From positions 1-16,528 of the forward strand of contig DAOM01000350.1 in NCBI GenBank assembly GCA_002501855.1: a stretch of 16,528 bases of DNA. Direction: 5' to 3'. The notes below the pieces were generated by a model. That model was not told the origin of the DNA. It did not search any database and saw only the letters and a list, made by a program, of their open reading frames with translations. The stretch comes from Candidatus Nitrosopolaris nunavutensis. GTDB taxonomy: Archaea; Thermoproteota; Nitrososphaeria; Nitrososphaerales; Nitrososphaeraceae. Below are positions 1 to 7,910 of the stretch, piece by piece (position 1 is the stretch's first letter; every line of letters starts with the position of its first letter). Both the position numbers and the translations under genes were made by a program.

Positions 1-1989
1 TCTTCCGCCTCCTCTTCATTACCTCCGCCCAGCATTTCTGCAATGGTCAACGGAAATAATGATGCTCTAAATAATATCAGACTATGGGATCAGCAAGCGG
101 CGCAACTCAAACTCAAGCCACAGTTAGGACAGAAAAATGACGTTAACTTTGCAGATACCAATATCGTGCGCTTCAATAACACTATGTATTGGGCTGCCCC
201 AACTGCTCCGAATCTGCCTGCAGATGTCACTCCTGAAAATATTTGGTACAATGAACACTTTGTATACACACACTCCGGAAAGAGCGTGCTGATGATGGAA
301 GCCAACACAGGCAATGTAATAGATTCGAGCAAATTCTTCAAACAAAAAAATATCTACTATGGCGATAGCGGTCCTACTGGAATCTTCAACCAAGCCTGGT
401 CTGCCTTCCCAGTAGGTCGAACACTCAGTAACGAGATCGAAGGCGCATTTTATACTGGCACGGGCGGCGTTAATGTAGCTCCTCCGCTAAGCTGGGTATT
501 TGAGCCCAAATTCATGCTTTCCTACCCTGATAGTACGATGCATGTTATGCGTTACAAAGACATATTTGACCGAATGAAAGTCATGTATCCTTACTTTGTT
601 TATGACTTTACCCAAGGAACTTCTCAAGCCAATCCAAACATAAGAAATGTAGGAGTTGTACCTGTTACCGATGGAAGGAACACGTATTGGTTGATGCCTC
701 TTATCGTTTTTCTAGATACTAGTCACGTTCCTTGGAGCTCCGGTGATATGTTGAGGCTGGTCGGATTTGCATTAATAGATGCGTATAACGGCTCTGTGAA
801 AATAATAAAGAACGTTGCTAGTGGTAACAACGATCCGTTCTCGCAAATTTTCTTTGAACAATATGCGGGCAATAATGGTGGCGACGGAACCGTATTGACT
901 AAAACCCCAGAATGGCTAAGCAAGCAACTTGTATATCCAGAGGAGATGTTTTTGTGGAAAATTAACAGGTTTAATCAATATCATGTCACTGATCCCAAGA
1001 CATTCATTGAGGCCCAACAGTTCTATAAAGATCCTGACCAGGTTTCAACAAATTACATAATTACTAAACCTCCTGGCTTTGATAAACCACAATTCGTGGG
1101 AATGCAAGCCCTGCAACTAAGTAATTCTCCTGCTAATAACCTCGTAGGATACATGGTGGTTCAAAATAACCTGGAAAATTTTGGTAAGATGATTTTTTAT
1201 TCAGTTCCTCTTGACTCGGCTACAAAGATCCTAGGCCCCGGTGCAGCAAGAGATGCTTTGGAGAAGGATCCTGCATATGCAAAAGAGAAGAGTTTGTTAC
1301 GCAACACACGAGTTGGTGACAGCTTACTTTACAGAATAGGAAACCAAGAGGTTTACTTTATTCCTGTGTACACGGCTAGTACCTCTGGTGGAGGTGTGAT
1401 TCAGCTGGGGAACATTGCTGCGGTAGGAGCTTCAGTAACCGGGAACGCTTACGTTGGTTTGGGCGATACGCCCCAGCTGGCTTTTGAAAATTATCTACTA
1501 AAGGCTGCGGGACTTGGTCCTTTAAATCAGACATCTGTCGGTACGACCACTATCGCAAACGGAACATTGCCTGCAGCCCCCTCTAACGCCAGCGCTACAA
1601 CCAAACAACAGCAACAAGCAAATGAAACTCTAGTCCTCCACAGGGCAGAAAGTATACTAGGGTTAGAGAAAATATTTGTCTCTGCAGGTCTAACTGTTCT
1701 AAAGCCAACAGCTGTTTCCGCGCCGCTCAGCTTTAAGGAGGCTGATGTCACCTATATAGCAGCTTCGCAGATCGATTTTGTAAAATCAGCCATCACGAAA
1801 TTTCTGCAAGAATTTTCGTCGCCCGGTCCAGGAGGTTCTTCTTCCGCTAGCCCTGGTGCCGCTGCTATACCTACGGCTCTGCGAATTTTTGAATGGCAGG
1901 GCAGTGACAATAAAGTTGTGAACTTTGGGATACTAAAGGTTGTTAACGGAATAGTGGAAAATCATTATATTTCGATTCATGTAGGATAG
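1..1989 (+). CDS. UPF0182 family membrane protein, C-terminal part (5' end outside window)
   Basis: The frame is open from base 1, so the gene enters from the left and the ATG at 43 is probably internal. About 662 codons are visible. Family members are roughly 900 residues, with several N-terminal membrane helices followed by a large extracytoplasmic domain; only that soluble domain is seen here. Family-like stretches include NIRLWDQQ, the IWYNEHFVYTHSGKSV block, the FVYD block near residue 185 (counted from the 43 ATG) and the WLMPLIVFLDTSHVPWS block. The last 120 residues carry a Gln/Ala/Thr-rich linker (about 515-530) and a Ser/Gly/Pro-rich linker (about 595-612) before a short C-terminal domain. 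Function is unknown in the family. Membership is by recognition of conserved blocks. Confidence 0.85.
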   Translation, partial: SSASSSLPPPSISAMVNGNNDALNNIRLWDQQAAQLKLKPQLGQKNDVNFADTNIVRFNNTMYWAAPTAPNLPADVTPENIWYNEHFVYTHSGKSVLMMEANTGNVIDSSKFFKQKNIYYGDSGPTGIFNQAWSAFPVGRTLSNEIEGAFYTGTGGVNVAPPLSWVFEPKFMLSYPDSTMHVMRYKDIFDRMKVMYPYFVYDFTQGTSQANPNIRNVGVVPVTDGRNTYWLMPLIVFLDTSHVPWSSGDMLRLVGFALIDAYNGSVKIIKNVASGNNDPFSQIFFEQYAGNNGGDGTVLTKTPEWLSKQLVYPEEMFLWKINRFNQYHVTDPKTFIEAQQFYKDPDQVSTNYIITKPPGFDKPQFVGMQALQLSNSPANNLVGYMVVQNNLENFGKMIFYSVPLDSATKILGPGAARDALEKDPAYAKEKSLLRNTRVGDSLLYRIGNQEVYFIPVYTASTSGGGVIQLGNIAAVGASVTGNAYVGLGDTPQLAFENYLLKAAGLGPLNQTSVGTTTIANGTLPAAPSNASATTKQQQQANETLVLHRAESILGLEKIFVSAGLTVLKPTAVSAPLSFKEADVTYIAASQIDFVKSAITKFLQEFSSPGPGGSSSASPGAAAIPTALRIFEWQGSDNKVVNFGILKVVNGIVENHYISIHVG

Positions 1990-2035
1990 CTTAGTTGATT
2001 GATAGCTCGATTGAATAGTTGCTTGGTTAATAGGC

Positions 2036-2791
2036 ATGACCGATAAGGAAACTAGGATGCAAACAACTCTTGTTGTAGATAACCTATCTCCCTTCACACC
2101 AGATATTGTGAGATGTCTTAACAAACTGGGAGCAAATTATATCCAAAAGAGTTTTTCCAGCCTTACCAATGTTACTATCAGCAGTAACGACGATAACAAC
2201 AGCTCCAATTACAAATACTATGGTCATAATCCCGGCGACAACGCCTATATCAACAGTCAGAGTAAGGGTCTTGGCGATGGTGCTAATTACGATAAGAAGA
2301 ACAATAATGACAGTCGCGATATAATCGACACGAATAACAATACTAATAATACTTTATCTTGTGACAAAGTAATTTTATCTGGCAGACGCATGAACAATCG
2401 AGAGATTAATATCGTAAATTCCAGCATCATAAGGCAATCTTTTGAAAATAATATACCACTTTTGGGCATCTGTTATGGTGCAGAGATTTTGGCGTTAACG
2501 CTTGGCGGGACTATCCGCAAGATGGCTATGCCTGTTCAGGACACTATTTCTTTAAAGGTGTCGAAATCAGGCTCGCTAATTTCTGCCGATATGAAGACGC
2601 TTCTCGTTTATGAGAGTCATAGGTATTGTGTGGCAAAGTTGCCTGAAGACTTTGAGTCTCTTGCATCTTCGATACATTGTGAGCACGAGATTTTTTCTCA
2701 CAAGGAGAAGAAATTATTCGGTACGCAGTTCCACCCAGAAAAAAGTGGAGCAGACGGTCTTAATCTGTTGTCGAAATTTCTAAGTGTGTAG
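2036..2791 (+). CDS. class I glutamine amidotransferase (GuaA N-domain-like)
   Basis: The protein has the full class I amidotransferase triad: nucleophile Cys146 in GICYG, and His233 and Glu235 in QFHPE. The surrounding sequence (LGGTIRK, then SHRYCVAKLPEDFESLASS) is most like the glutaminase subunit of archaeal GMP synthase, which hydrolyses glutamine to pass ammonia to an ATP-pyrophosphatase subunit. No synthetase partner lies next to it, so the acceptor is unknown. Residues about 47-108, between the first strand/helix unit and the catalytic elbow, form an Asn/Asp/Ser/Gly-rich insert that is not part of the fold and is probably a surface loop. The start is uncertain: ATG 2036, or ATG 2057, which gives a more family-like N-terminus (MQTTLVVDNLSPF) and has an AT-rich TTAATA about 28 bases before it. 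It begins 46 bp after the UPF0182 gene. Confidence 0.85.
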   Translation: MTDKETRMQTTLVVDNLSPFTPDIVRCLNKLGANYIQKSFSSLTNVTISSNDDNNSSNYKYYGHNPGDNAYINSQSKGLGDGANYDKKNNNDSRDIIDTNNNTNNTLSCDKVILSGRRMNNREINIVNSSIIRQSFENNIPLLGICYGAEILALTLGGTIRKMAMPVQDTISLKVSKSGSLISADMKTLLVYESHRYCVAKLPEDFESLASSIHCEHEIFSHKEKKLFGTQFHPEKSGADGLNLLSKFLSV

Positions 2792-2877
2792 GCCAAAGGA
2801 TTATCGTTAACTATCATTATCTTTATCTTGATCTTTCGTGCGGTTCCTATTTTCTATACTATTAGTTTTCTCTCTCC

Positions 2878-3903
2878 TTGTCTCAGACTTATTCCGACAA
2901 CAAGAATGATTTTTATTTGATTAAAAGCGCTATCAAATCCAGAGTGCAATCTCAACCTGAAGATCATTCAATAACACTTCCACTTGTTAGTAAGGAGGAA
3001 GAAAACATCTGTCTTCCTCTGGTTATTAATGTGGTTTCGAAATATTGGGGTGAAGAAATCCAATTAGAGGAGGCTATGGCCGTTGCCAGGAAATATCCGG
3101 GGATGAAGGGTTCGATAATGATGGAGGGAATAGAGCTTGCTGAAAAACATGGCTTTACGACCTACATTTATAGAGGATCAATAAAGGATCTGAAAAGGCG
3201 GATAGACCAGGGTATTCCTCCAATAATTATCCTTCCTGGAATTCACGAAACAGTGCAACATGCCACCATAGTATCTGGTTATGATTCTGAAGAACGCAGA
3301 ATCCTAACTTATGTGCCAGAACCTGATACGATAGGGGCAATTCCGGAACCTAAATTCGAGCAGGATTGGGAACAAGACGATATGATTACATTGGTGATAG
3401 TCCCAAATGATATGAAAGATATTTTTAAAAATGAAGACCTAAAGTTCCTTGATTCAAACAGAATCTGTTTTGAAGCAGAAAAACTTCGTCAGCAAGGAAG
3501 GATCAATGATGCTATAGAAAAGTTGCGAAGAGCAGCCAAGTTGGACGATGACAACCCACAACCATGGTGCTTGTTGGGAGGGATATTTAATGAGATTAAT
3601 TCAGAAGACGCCGTTTCTTGCTACGAAAAGACGATCACACTCAATCCCAGATATTATCTTGCTTTTCGTGGCCTCGGAAACTATTATTTAAAGAGCAAGG
3701 ACTATCTTAAAGCCGAAGATTATTACACGAAGGCAATCGCTATCAATCCGTATAGATTTGGACCAATTTACAAAAATCGCGCCTTCGCGAGATTACAAGT
3801 TGAAAATAACTCCGGTGCCAAAGATGACCTGTTAAAGTATCTCGAACAAACACCCAACACAGCAGATAAAAAGAGTATCGAAGATGCTGTTAGTCAGCTC
3901 TAA
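2878..3903 (+). CDS. C39-like cysteine peptidase domain protein with TPR repeats
   Basis: The N-terminal 170 residues resemble the C39/bacteriocin-processing peptidase fold. Cys45 lies in ENICLPLVINVVSKYWG, where the family has a Cys-Gly-Pro motif. His128 lies in QHATIVSGYD, and a YVPEPD stretch sits where the family has its Asp-Pro. The Cys-Gly-Pro is changed to Cys-Leu-Pro and the third residue is Glu-like, so activity is unproven. Residues about 197-330 are three to four TPR units (for example the DAIEKLRRAAKLDDDNP and KAEDYYTKAIAINP helices). A peptidase-C39 plus TPR architecture is known in bacterial PA2778-type proteins. No signal peptide or membrane helix is visible, so it is probably cytoplasmic. 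The TTG at 2878 is the first start after an in-frame stop at 2863; CTATACTAT about 22 bases upstream may be its TATA box. Confidence 0.75.
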   Translation: MSQTYSDNKNDFYLIKSAIKSRVQSQPEDHSITLPLVSKEEENICLPLVINVVSKYWGEEIQLEEAMAVARKYPGMKGSIMMEGIELAEKHGFTTYIYRGSIKDLKRRIDQGIPPIIILPGIHETVQHATIVSGYDSEERRILTYVPEPDTIGAIPEPKFEQDWEQDDMITLVIVPNDMKDIFKNEDLKFLDSNRICFEAEKLRQQGRINDAIEKLRRAAKLDDDNPQPWCLLGGIFNEINSEDAVSCYEKTITLNPRYYLAFRGLGNYYLKSKDYLKAEDYYTKAIAINPYRFGPIYKNRAFARLQVENNSGAKDDLLKYLEQTPNTADKKSIEDAVSQL

Positions 3904-3986
3904 TTTCCGTACTTCACCCTGGTGTTGAAGAGTTGAAGTTGAACATCAGGAAGAAGGGTCGCGGGCGACTCCAAGATAAGTCCAAG

Positions 3987-5246
3987 ATGAATAAACAAGG
4001 CAAAACTGTATTGATAGTATTTCCGTCTCAGTTCTCTATAGGCCGAATTGATAAACTGATTGCCAATATTAAAGATGCCCTTCGATCAAAAGATGTCGGG
4101 CTTAGGGATATCGCCCTTGAAAAAGAATGTCTCGTTTTTGAGTTGGACGACGTAGTAGAGGGCGCGGCGATTACAGTAGAGATGTTCGGGATTGACAAGG
4201 TTGCTATCGCAAAAAAGGTGTCTACTGCACGTTTTGAAGAAATCTTAGCAGAAGTCGTGAGTATTGGAAAACTGAAAATTTTGCCCAAGGAGAAATTCTT
4301 TGTTAAAGTTCAGATAAGCAATAACGCAAAAGTCGATTACAAGCCAAGAGATCTCGAGTTTGCTTCTACAGGCGAGCTTACAGCAGCATTGCAATCCTCA
4401 TTACCGCCATCGTTATCATTATCCTCTCGGAAATCTTCTACTTTTTCTTCTTCTGCTTCTTCACTTTCCTCCTCTGCGCGCCCGGCAAAAAACGAGTTAG
4501 ACGCCGATAGACATATCGAGATATTCATAGGAAAGAAATCGGCATACGTTTGTATTGATATTGACGCAGGTCTAGGCGGTCTACCTTTTGCATGTCAAGA
4601 GGAAAAAGTATTGTGTACCATACACAACGCCTTATCAGCTATTTCTTGTGTGGCAGTTCTAAAGTGCGGCTTCTTTCCAGAGATAATAATTCTTTATACT
4701 GACGACGACGACCTGAGACAAAATTTGAAGATATTTGGCCTGGTAGTTAATAGAATGAACACCAAGAATTATTCAGTTCGACTAGCGAAAGTAGAGGAAA
4801 TACAAAAACAACAGCAGCAACAACAACAACGACGCGAAAGCAGTCATAAAACAATTTTGCTAGAAATCGTTGCAACTCAAATTCTGACTCGCATGAGAGG
4901 GAAAGGAGTCGTCGTGCCCTTGAGCACCGCCATCCATCCTCTTTGGTTGATAGAATTAACTTTCAAGAAAATCTTGTCCTCAAACAAGATCCCCTGGATG
5001 CCTTTGTTACTGCCAACCCAGGGTATATATGATATTGCCAGGGAACTGGTGATGGAAGAACATAAACTCCGGCTAATGTCAGACCAGAGTTGTATGATAG
5101 ATGGGCTGTTGACGTTCACGAAACAAGACTATGCGAAATGCAGGAAGTCAATAGACATAATGACAGAATCTGCTCTCAAGAATATGAATACTATCTCATT
5201 TGAGATAGGACCGAATTATCTTCACGACATTCTCGATTCCGTTTAG
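3987..5246 (+). CDS. ThiI-like THUMP protein with degenerate PP-loop
   Basis: From ATG 3987 the protein has 419 residues; an in-frame TTG at 3933 would add 18 basic residues. Residues about 5-195 look like the ferredoxin-like plus THUMP region of tRNA 4-thiouridine synthase ThiI. They are followed by GLGGLP at 195-200, the hallmark link to the ThiI ATP-pyrophosphatase domain. Where ThiI carries the PP-loop (SGGxDS type), residues 210-221 read CTIHNALSAISC, without the Gly-Gly and Asp-Ser needed for ATP binding. The Rossmann-like pattern continues (FPEIIILYTDD). Two low-complexity inserts are present: Ser-rich at 137-165 and a Gln run near 274-281. It is best read as a tRNA-binding, possibly non-catalytic ThiI relative. 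The last 51 bases overlap the convergent glycosyltransferase gene. Confidence 0.6.
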   Translation: MNKQGKTVLIVFPSQFSIGRIDKLIANIKDALRSKDVGLRDIALEKECLVFELDDVVEGAAITVEMFGIDKVAIAKKVSTARFEEILAEVVSIGKLKILPKEKFFVKVQISNNAKVDYKPRDLEFASTGELTAALQSSLPPSLSLSSRKSSTFSSSASSLSSSARPAKNELDADRHIEIFIGKKSAYVCIDIDAGLGGLPFACQEEKVLCTIHNALSAISCVAVLKCGFFPEIIILYTDDDDLRQNLKIFGLVVNRMNTKNYSVRLAKVEEIQKQQQQQQQRRESSHKTILLEIVATQILTRMRGKGVVVPLSTAIHPLWLIELTFKKILSSNKIPWMPLLLPTQGIYDIARELVMEEHKLRLMSDQSCMIDGLLTFTKQDYAKCRKSIDIMTESALKNMNTISFEIGPNYLHDILDSV

Positions 5247-6404
5247 TTTTTCTGTGAGTTTCATTAGTACGTTTGCTTTTTGTTGGTATTGGGAATCGTT
5301 GATTACCTCATACATCGCATCCGTAACTTGACTTGCCTTGAGTTCTTTTGCGTCCAACATAATACCTGCGCCAATTTTTGCTATTTTCTTGGAGTTGGCT
5401 AATTGTTCACCATGATTCTCTATGGGAATGGTGAGGATGGGTTTCCCAAACTGAATTGCCTGCGACAGAGCTGCGTGTCCGCCTCGCAGTACCAACGCAT
5501 TACTCATTGCAAAGATCTCGTCTCGAACTGGGCACCATTCATAGTACCACCCTGAACCACATAGTTTCTTGGGGCTGGTGTCTCCTCTCGGATTCCCCTC
5601 TGAAATCACGTACTGAATTTCAGATCGAAGGGCTTTGCAGGCATCTATTGCGGTTCTGATCAGCGGCATTCGAGTATTGCTAGGACCGCTGATGTGAATA
5701 AAAATAATTGGTCTGTTTCTTTCCAAACCAAGAAATTGAGCAACCTTGCTGATTTGTTCTTCGTTGACGTGAATTTTTGGTGTGGTAAGGCCGACATATT
5801 CTAATTTTCCAGATACAGTACTGATGTCCCAAATGTTGTGCTCGGCTAGCGTATACGGTGGAGGCAGGTCAGGAACAAGAATTTTGTCTGCAAGCGACCA
5901 CATAGTACCCAGAACTTCACCGTTTAATCTCTCGTAAATCCTTGCGATCTTGAGCTCCCTTAATCTCGGTGAGAGTAATAATTTTAACTGATTCAAAATA
6001 ACTATAGAAGGAATTCCCAATAATTCAGCAGATAAAAGTGAAGACAGCCTCGTATCTGAGACAATGATGTCAGGCTCGTATTCTAACATATTGCGAACTT
6101 CGGTATTCACTTGCCTGCAGAAATTTGTGAATAAATAAGGAAGTTTCGCTATGCTGTCTTGTATAGAAAAACCTCCGTCAATGCTCCACGCCAATTCAAC
6201 TGGCGGGATTGGTAGACAATCGTATCCATGCATCGAGATATAGCCCACGGCCTCTCCAGACGAGGAAAATCTCAAATTCACGCCTAAATTCTGAAGCTGA
6301 TTGGCTATCATTATTAATCTGCTTGCGTGGCCCAGACCGACTCCGTATGGTGTGAGATATGCTTTTGGCTGCAAGTCAGCGTCGATATGAGATTGAGTGG
6401 ACAC
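5196..6404 (-). CDS. MurG/UGT-like glycosyltransferase (GT-B fold)
   Basis: This 402-residue protein has the two-domain GT-B pattern. The N-terminal YGVGLGHASRL (residues 20-30) matches the glycine-rich acceptor-side loop of MurG and UDP-glycosyltransferases. The C-terminal ALVLRGGHAALSQAIQFGKP and PIENHGEQLANSKKI blocks match the nucleotide-sugar binding region (glycine-His, then Glu/Gln). It probably moves a sugar from a nucleotide donor to a lipid, protein or small acceptor; the substrate cannot be read. No membrane helix is seen. The start is GTG 6404, the first start available in frame, with an AT-rich GGATAAAAACC about 15-25 bases upstream on the minus strand. It lies downstream of the AMMECR1 gene on the same strand, separated by a terminator-like structure, so it is probably transcribed alone. 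Confidence 0.8.
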   Translation of the reverse strand: MSTQSHIDADLQPKAYLTPYGVGLGHASRLIMIANQLQNLGVNLRFSSSGEAVGYISMHGYDCLPIPPVELAWSIDGGFSIQDSIAKLPYLFTNFCRQVNTEVRNMLEYEPDIIVSDTRLSSLLSAELLGIPSIVILNQLKLLLSPRLRELKIARIYERLNGEVLGTMWSLADKILVPDLPPPYTLAEHNIWDISTVSGKLEYVGLTTPKIHVNEEQISKVAQFLGLERNRPIIFIHISGPSNTRMPLIRTAIDACKALRSEIQYVISEGNPRGDTSPKKLCGSGWYYEWCPVRDEIFAMSNALVLRGGHAALSQAIQFGKPILTIPIENHGEQLANSKKIAKIGAGIMLDAKELKASQVTDAMYEVINDSQYQQKANVLMKLTEKLNGIENVVKIIRSYLK

Positions 6405-6461
6405 ATATTTTGGTTTTTATCCTAGTCCACAACTTGTTCGTTTCTCGGTTGGTTGGCAAGA

Positions 6462-6523
6462 GAAAAAAAAGAGAAAAAAAACATAGAATTCAAGAACAGC
6501 TTCACTAGCAGCCTCAGGAGGCT
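6462..6523 (-). terminator. hairpin plus T-tract terminator after the AMMECR1 gene
   Basis: Read on the minus strand, the inverted repeat AGCCTC..GAGGCT (6523-6510) begins 15 bases past the AMMECR1 stop. It is followed, 28 bases later, by two runs of eight T (6481-6474 and 6470-6463). Archaeal termination depends mainly on oligo-T tracts, so this probably ends the AMMECR1 message before the glycosyltransferase promoter. Confidence 0.65.
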
Positions 6524-6538
6524 CTTAAGTGCCAGATA

Positions 6539-7186
6539 TTAAAGCCTCACTCTTACGACATCGCCCTTGGGATAGGACTCCTTATAGATACTCGCTTGAA
6601 AAGAAAAGAGCTTTGAATCAGACATGAGCCAAATGTCCGGCGGCGCGCCCGCCTTATAACAAAGATTTGCAAGATACTCTTCGGTGTCCCATTTTAACTC
6701 GACTGGGACCTGTGGAAGTAATAGTCCCGATCCGTCCCTCCATGTCAATATTAATCCGTCTCTGCCTACCTTTATGACATTCAGATAGTCCATCGGGTTC
6801 TGTACTTTGATCTCTACAGGCGGAGTCAGAATACTCACCTCAAAAACTATGTCTACAAGTTCTTTTTTGTCAACTGGGGAGAATCTCGGGTCTTGTGTCG
6901 CCGCTGCAATAGAAGCTTCAATGAGTGAACGGTACAGGCTTTTCTCCGCTAATGGAAAACCAATGCAACCACGCAAGTGCTCTTGTTTGTGACTATCCAA
7001 ATAATTCAGCGTGACGAAGACTCCACAGCCTTCGGTATTTCGGCTGAGCTCGTAATTATCGTCGTTATCATTATTGGCATCGCCAACATATGCAGTACCG
7101 GGAGAGGCAAACGCGTTAAGATGAGCTTCTACGACCCGCCTGGCTAGTCTGACTGCCTTCTCTCCGTCCTCGTCGAGGATCATCAT
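6539..7186 (-). CDS. AMMECR1 domain-containing protein
   Basis: This 215-residue protein carries the family signature LRGCIGFP (about residues 72-79). It also has the following blocks typical of archaeal AMMECR1 proteins: AATQDPRF, a TPPVEI strand, and GRDGLILTWRDGSGLLLPQV followed by an EYLANLCYKAG helix. The biochemical role of the family is not established; the strictly conserved RGCIG loop suggests an active or binding site. An Asn/Asp-rich insert (residues about 37-46) interrupts the N-terminal region. ATG 7186 is followed at once by a second ATG (7183), so the exact start is ambiguous by one codon. Minus-strand TTTTTAAG at about 7217-7210 lies about 25-30 bases before the ATG and fits a TATA box for a short or absent leader. 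Confidence 0.93.
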   Translation of the reverse strand: MMILDEDGEKAVRLARRVVEAHLNAFASPGTAYVGDANNDNDDNYELSRNTEGCGVFVTLNYLDSHKQEHLRGCIGFPLAEKSLYRSLIEASIAAATQDPRFSPVDKKELVDIVFEVSILTPPVEIKVQNPMDYLNVIKVGRDGLILTWRDGSGLLLPQVPVELKWDTEEYLANLCYKAGAPPDIWLMSDSKLFSFQASIYKESYPKGDVVRVRL

Positions 7187-7209
7187 CGGATAAGAGCTAG
7201 AAATTTGGA

Positions 7210-7217
7210 CTTAAAAA
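7210..7217 (-). promoter_or_regulatory. putative TATA box of the AMMECR1 gene
   Basis: Minus-strand TTTTTAAG is centred about 27 bases before ATG 7186, the spacing expected for an archaeal leaderless message. It is flanked upstream by the GGATAAG heptamer repeats. Confidence 0.4.
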
Positions 7218-7230
7218 TCATGGTGTAATC

Positions 7231-7253
7231 CTTATCCCTTATCCCTTATCCCT
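7231..7253. repeat. tandem heptamer CTTATCC x3 upstream of AMMECR1
   Basis: Three perfect direct copies of CTTATCC lie at 7231, 7238 and 7245. A fourth copy in inverted orientation (GGATAAG) lies at 7188-7194, immediately before the AMMECR1 start, so copies bracket its putative TATA box. This may be a regulator binding array or a simple slippage repeat. Confidence 0.6.
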
Positions 7254-7512
7254 GCCTTCCGCTGAGATTGACTCTATTGTTGACATTGACGTGGTCTAAT
7301 TGTTCTGCAAATATTTGCAATGCACTTTCTCCTAGCGTTGTGAGCAAAAAGTGGATCGGAGACCCGAGGATGCAATAGGACTTTGTCTATTGCACTGTGA
7401 GAAAGAACCACACGGTAATTATTTCAACTTGTATCTAATTTTCTCTACATAAATAATATAAAATAATTTATTTCAGAACAGAATATAGAGAAGAAGTTCA
7501 TTTTGCGTAAAT
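7254..7512. other. non-coding interval with palindrome and hairpin
   Basis: No convincing gene was found in this stretch. It holds a perfect 14-bp palindrome TGCAAATATTTGCA (7306-7319). It also holds a hairpin at 7371-7394 whose 8-base arms TGCAATAG/CTATTGCA are perfectly complementary, or which folds with one bulged G, a longer stem and a TTT loop. A smaller TCGG/CCGA stem precedes the hairpin at about 7355-7366. An AT-rich stretch follows from about 7437. An RNA gene or operator is possible; I recognise no known RNA family. Confidence 0.45.
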
Positions 7513-7522
7513 ATTATAAATA
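7513..7522 (+). promoter_or_regulatory. putative TATA box of the zinc-ribbon ORF
   Basis: ATTATAAATA is centred about 31 bases before ATG 7549. That predicts transcription start at about 7540-7545, just at or before the GGTGAT site, and therefore a very short leader. Confidence 0.45.
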
Positions 7523-7548
7523 GGAACGACGGATATATTGGTGATCTA

Positions 7549-7671
7549 ATGTACAAACATACCTTCCGGAGTTCGTCCTCTCGTCCTTCTATTTGCCCAA
7601 AGTGCGGAGAAATAGTTAAGGCCGATGGCGATTGCGAGTGTAAACGAGTCCATTTGTTTCTTATCTCGTAG
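7549..7671 (+). CDS. small zinc-ribbon protein, 40 residues
   Basis: This short ORF encodes MYKHTFRSSSSRP followed by CPKCGEIVKADGDCECKRV and a short tail. It has four cysteines as CxxC (16, 19) and CxC (29, 31), a half-zinc-ribbon arrangement like the N-terminal ribbon of RpoM/TFS and many small archaeal zinc proteins. GGTGAT at 7540-7545, complementary to the 3' end of archaeal 16S rRNA, lies 3 bases before the ATG, and a TATA-like element lies upstream. The motif, the ribosome site and the promoter together make it more credible than the longer antisense frame that covers it. A role in RNA, transcription or metal binding is possible, but none can be assigned. It sits alone, 268 bp before the histidine kinase pseudogene. 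Confidence 0.6.
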   Translation: MYKHTFRSSSSRPSICPKCGEIVKADGDCECKRVHLFLIS

Positions 7672-7910
7672 ACATAAAGAAAAAAAATGCATATGGCAAT
7701 GACTGGGATTCCATTTGGGACCGACGGATAAGCTAGCTGTTCGGAGCAAGCTTGGCGTTCAGCAGATTCTAGACAGCCTCTTGCCCCTGAATATATATCC
7801 ATACAATTTGTGACAACGAAATTTGGGTAATAGGTTAAAATTAAAATTTAGAAAGTACAGTTAATTTATTTTATAAAATATCCTAGCCACTCTCTTTAAA
7901 TGGAAGAATC
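7672..7910. other. intergenic stretch without a convincing gene
   Basis: This lies between the zinc-ribbon ORF and the kinase pseudogene. The right half (7840-7905) is strongly AT-rich and holds a second TATA-like TTTTATAAAATA near 7869-7880. No RNA gene or repeat was recognised. Confidence 0.4.

Noticed and set aside
7341..7379. Twelve-codon frame starting VSKKWIGDPRMQ
   Set aside because: Too short, stops inside the hairpin, and has no ribosome site.
7473..7802. 109-codon minus-strand frame upstream of the kinase
   Set aside because: No domain or promoter/ribosome signal; it is antisense to the better supported zinc-ribbon ORF and ends in AT-rich DNA.
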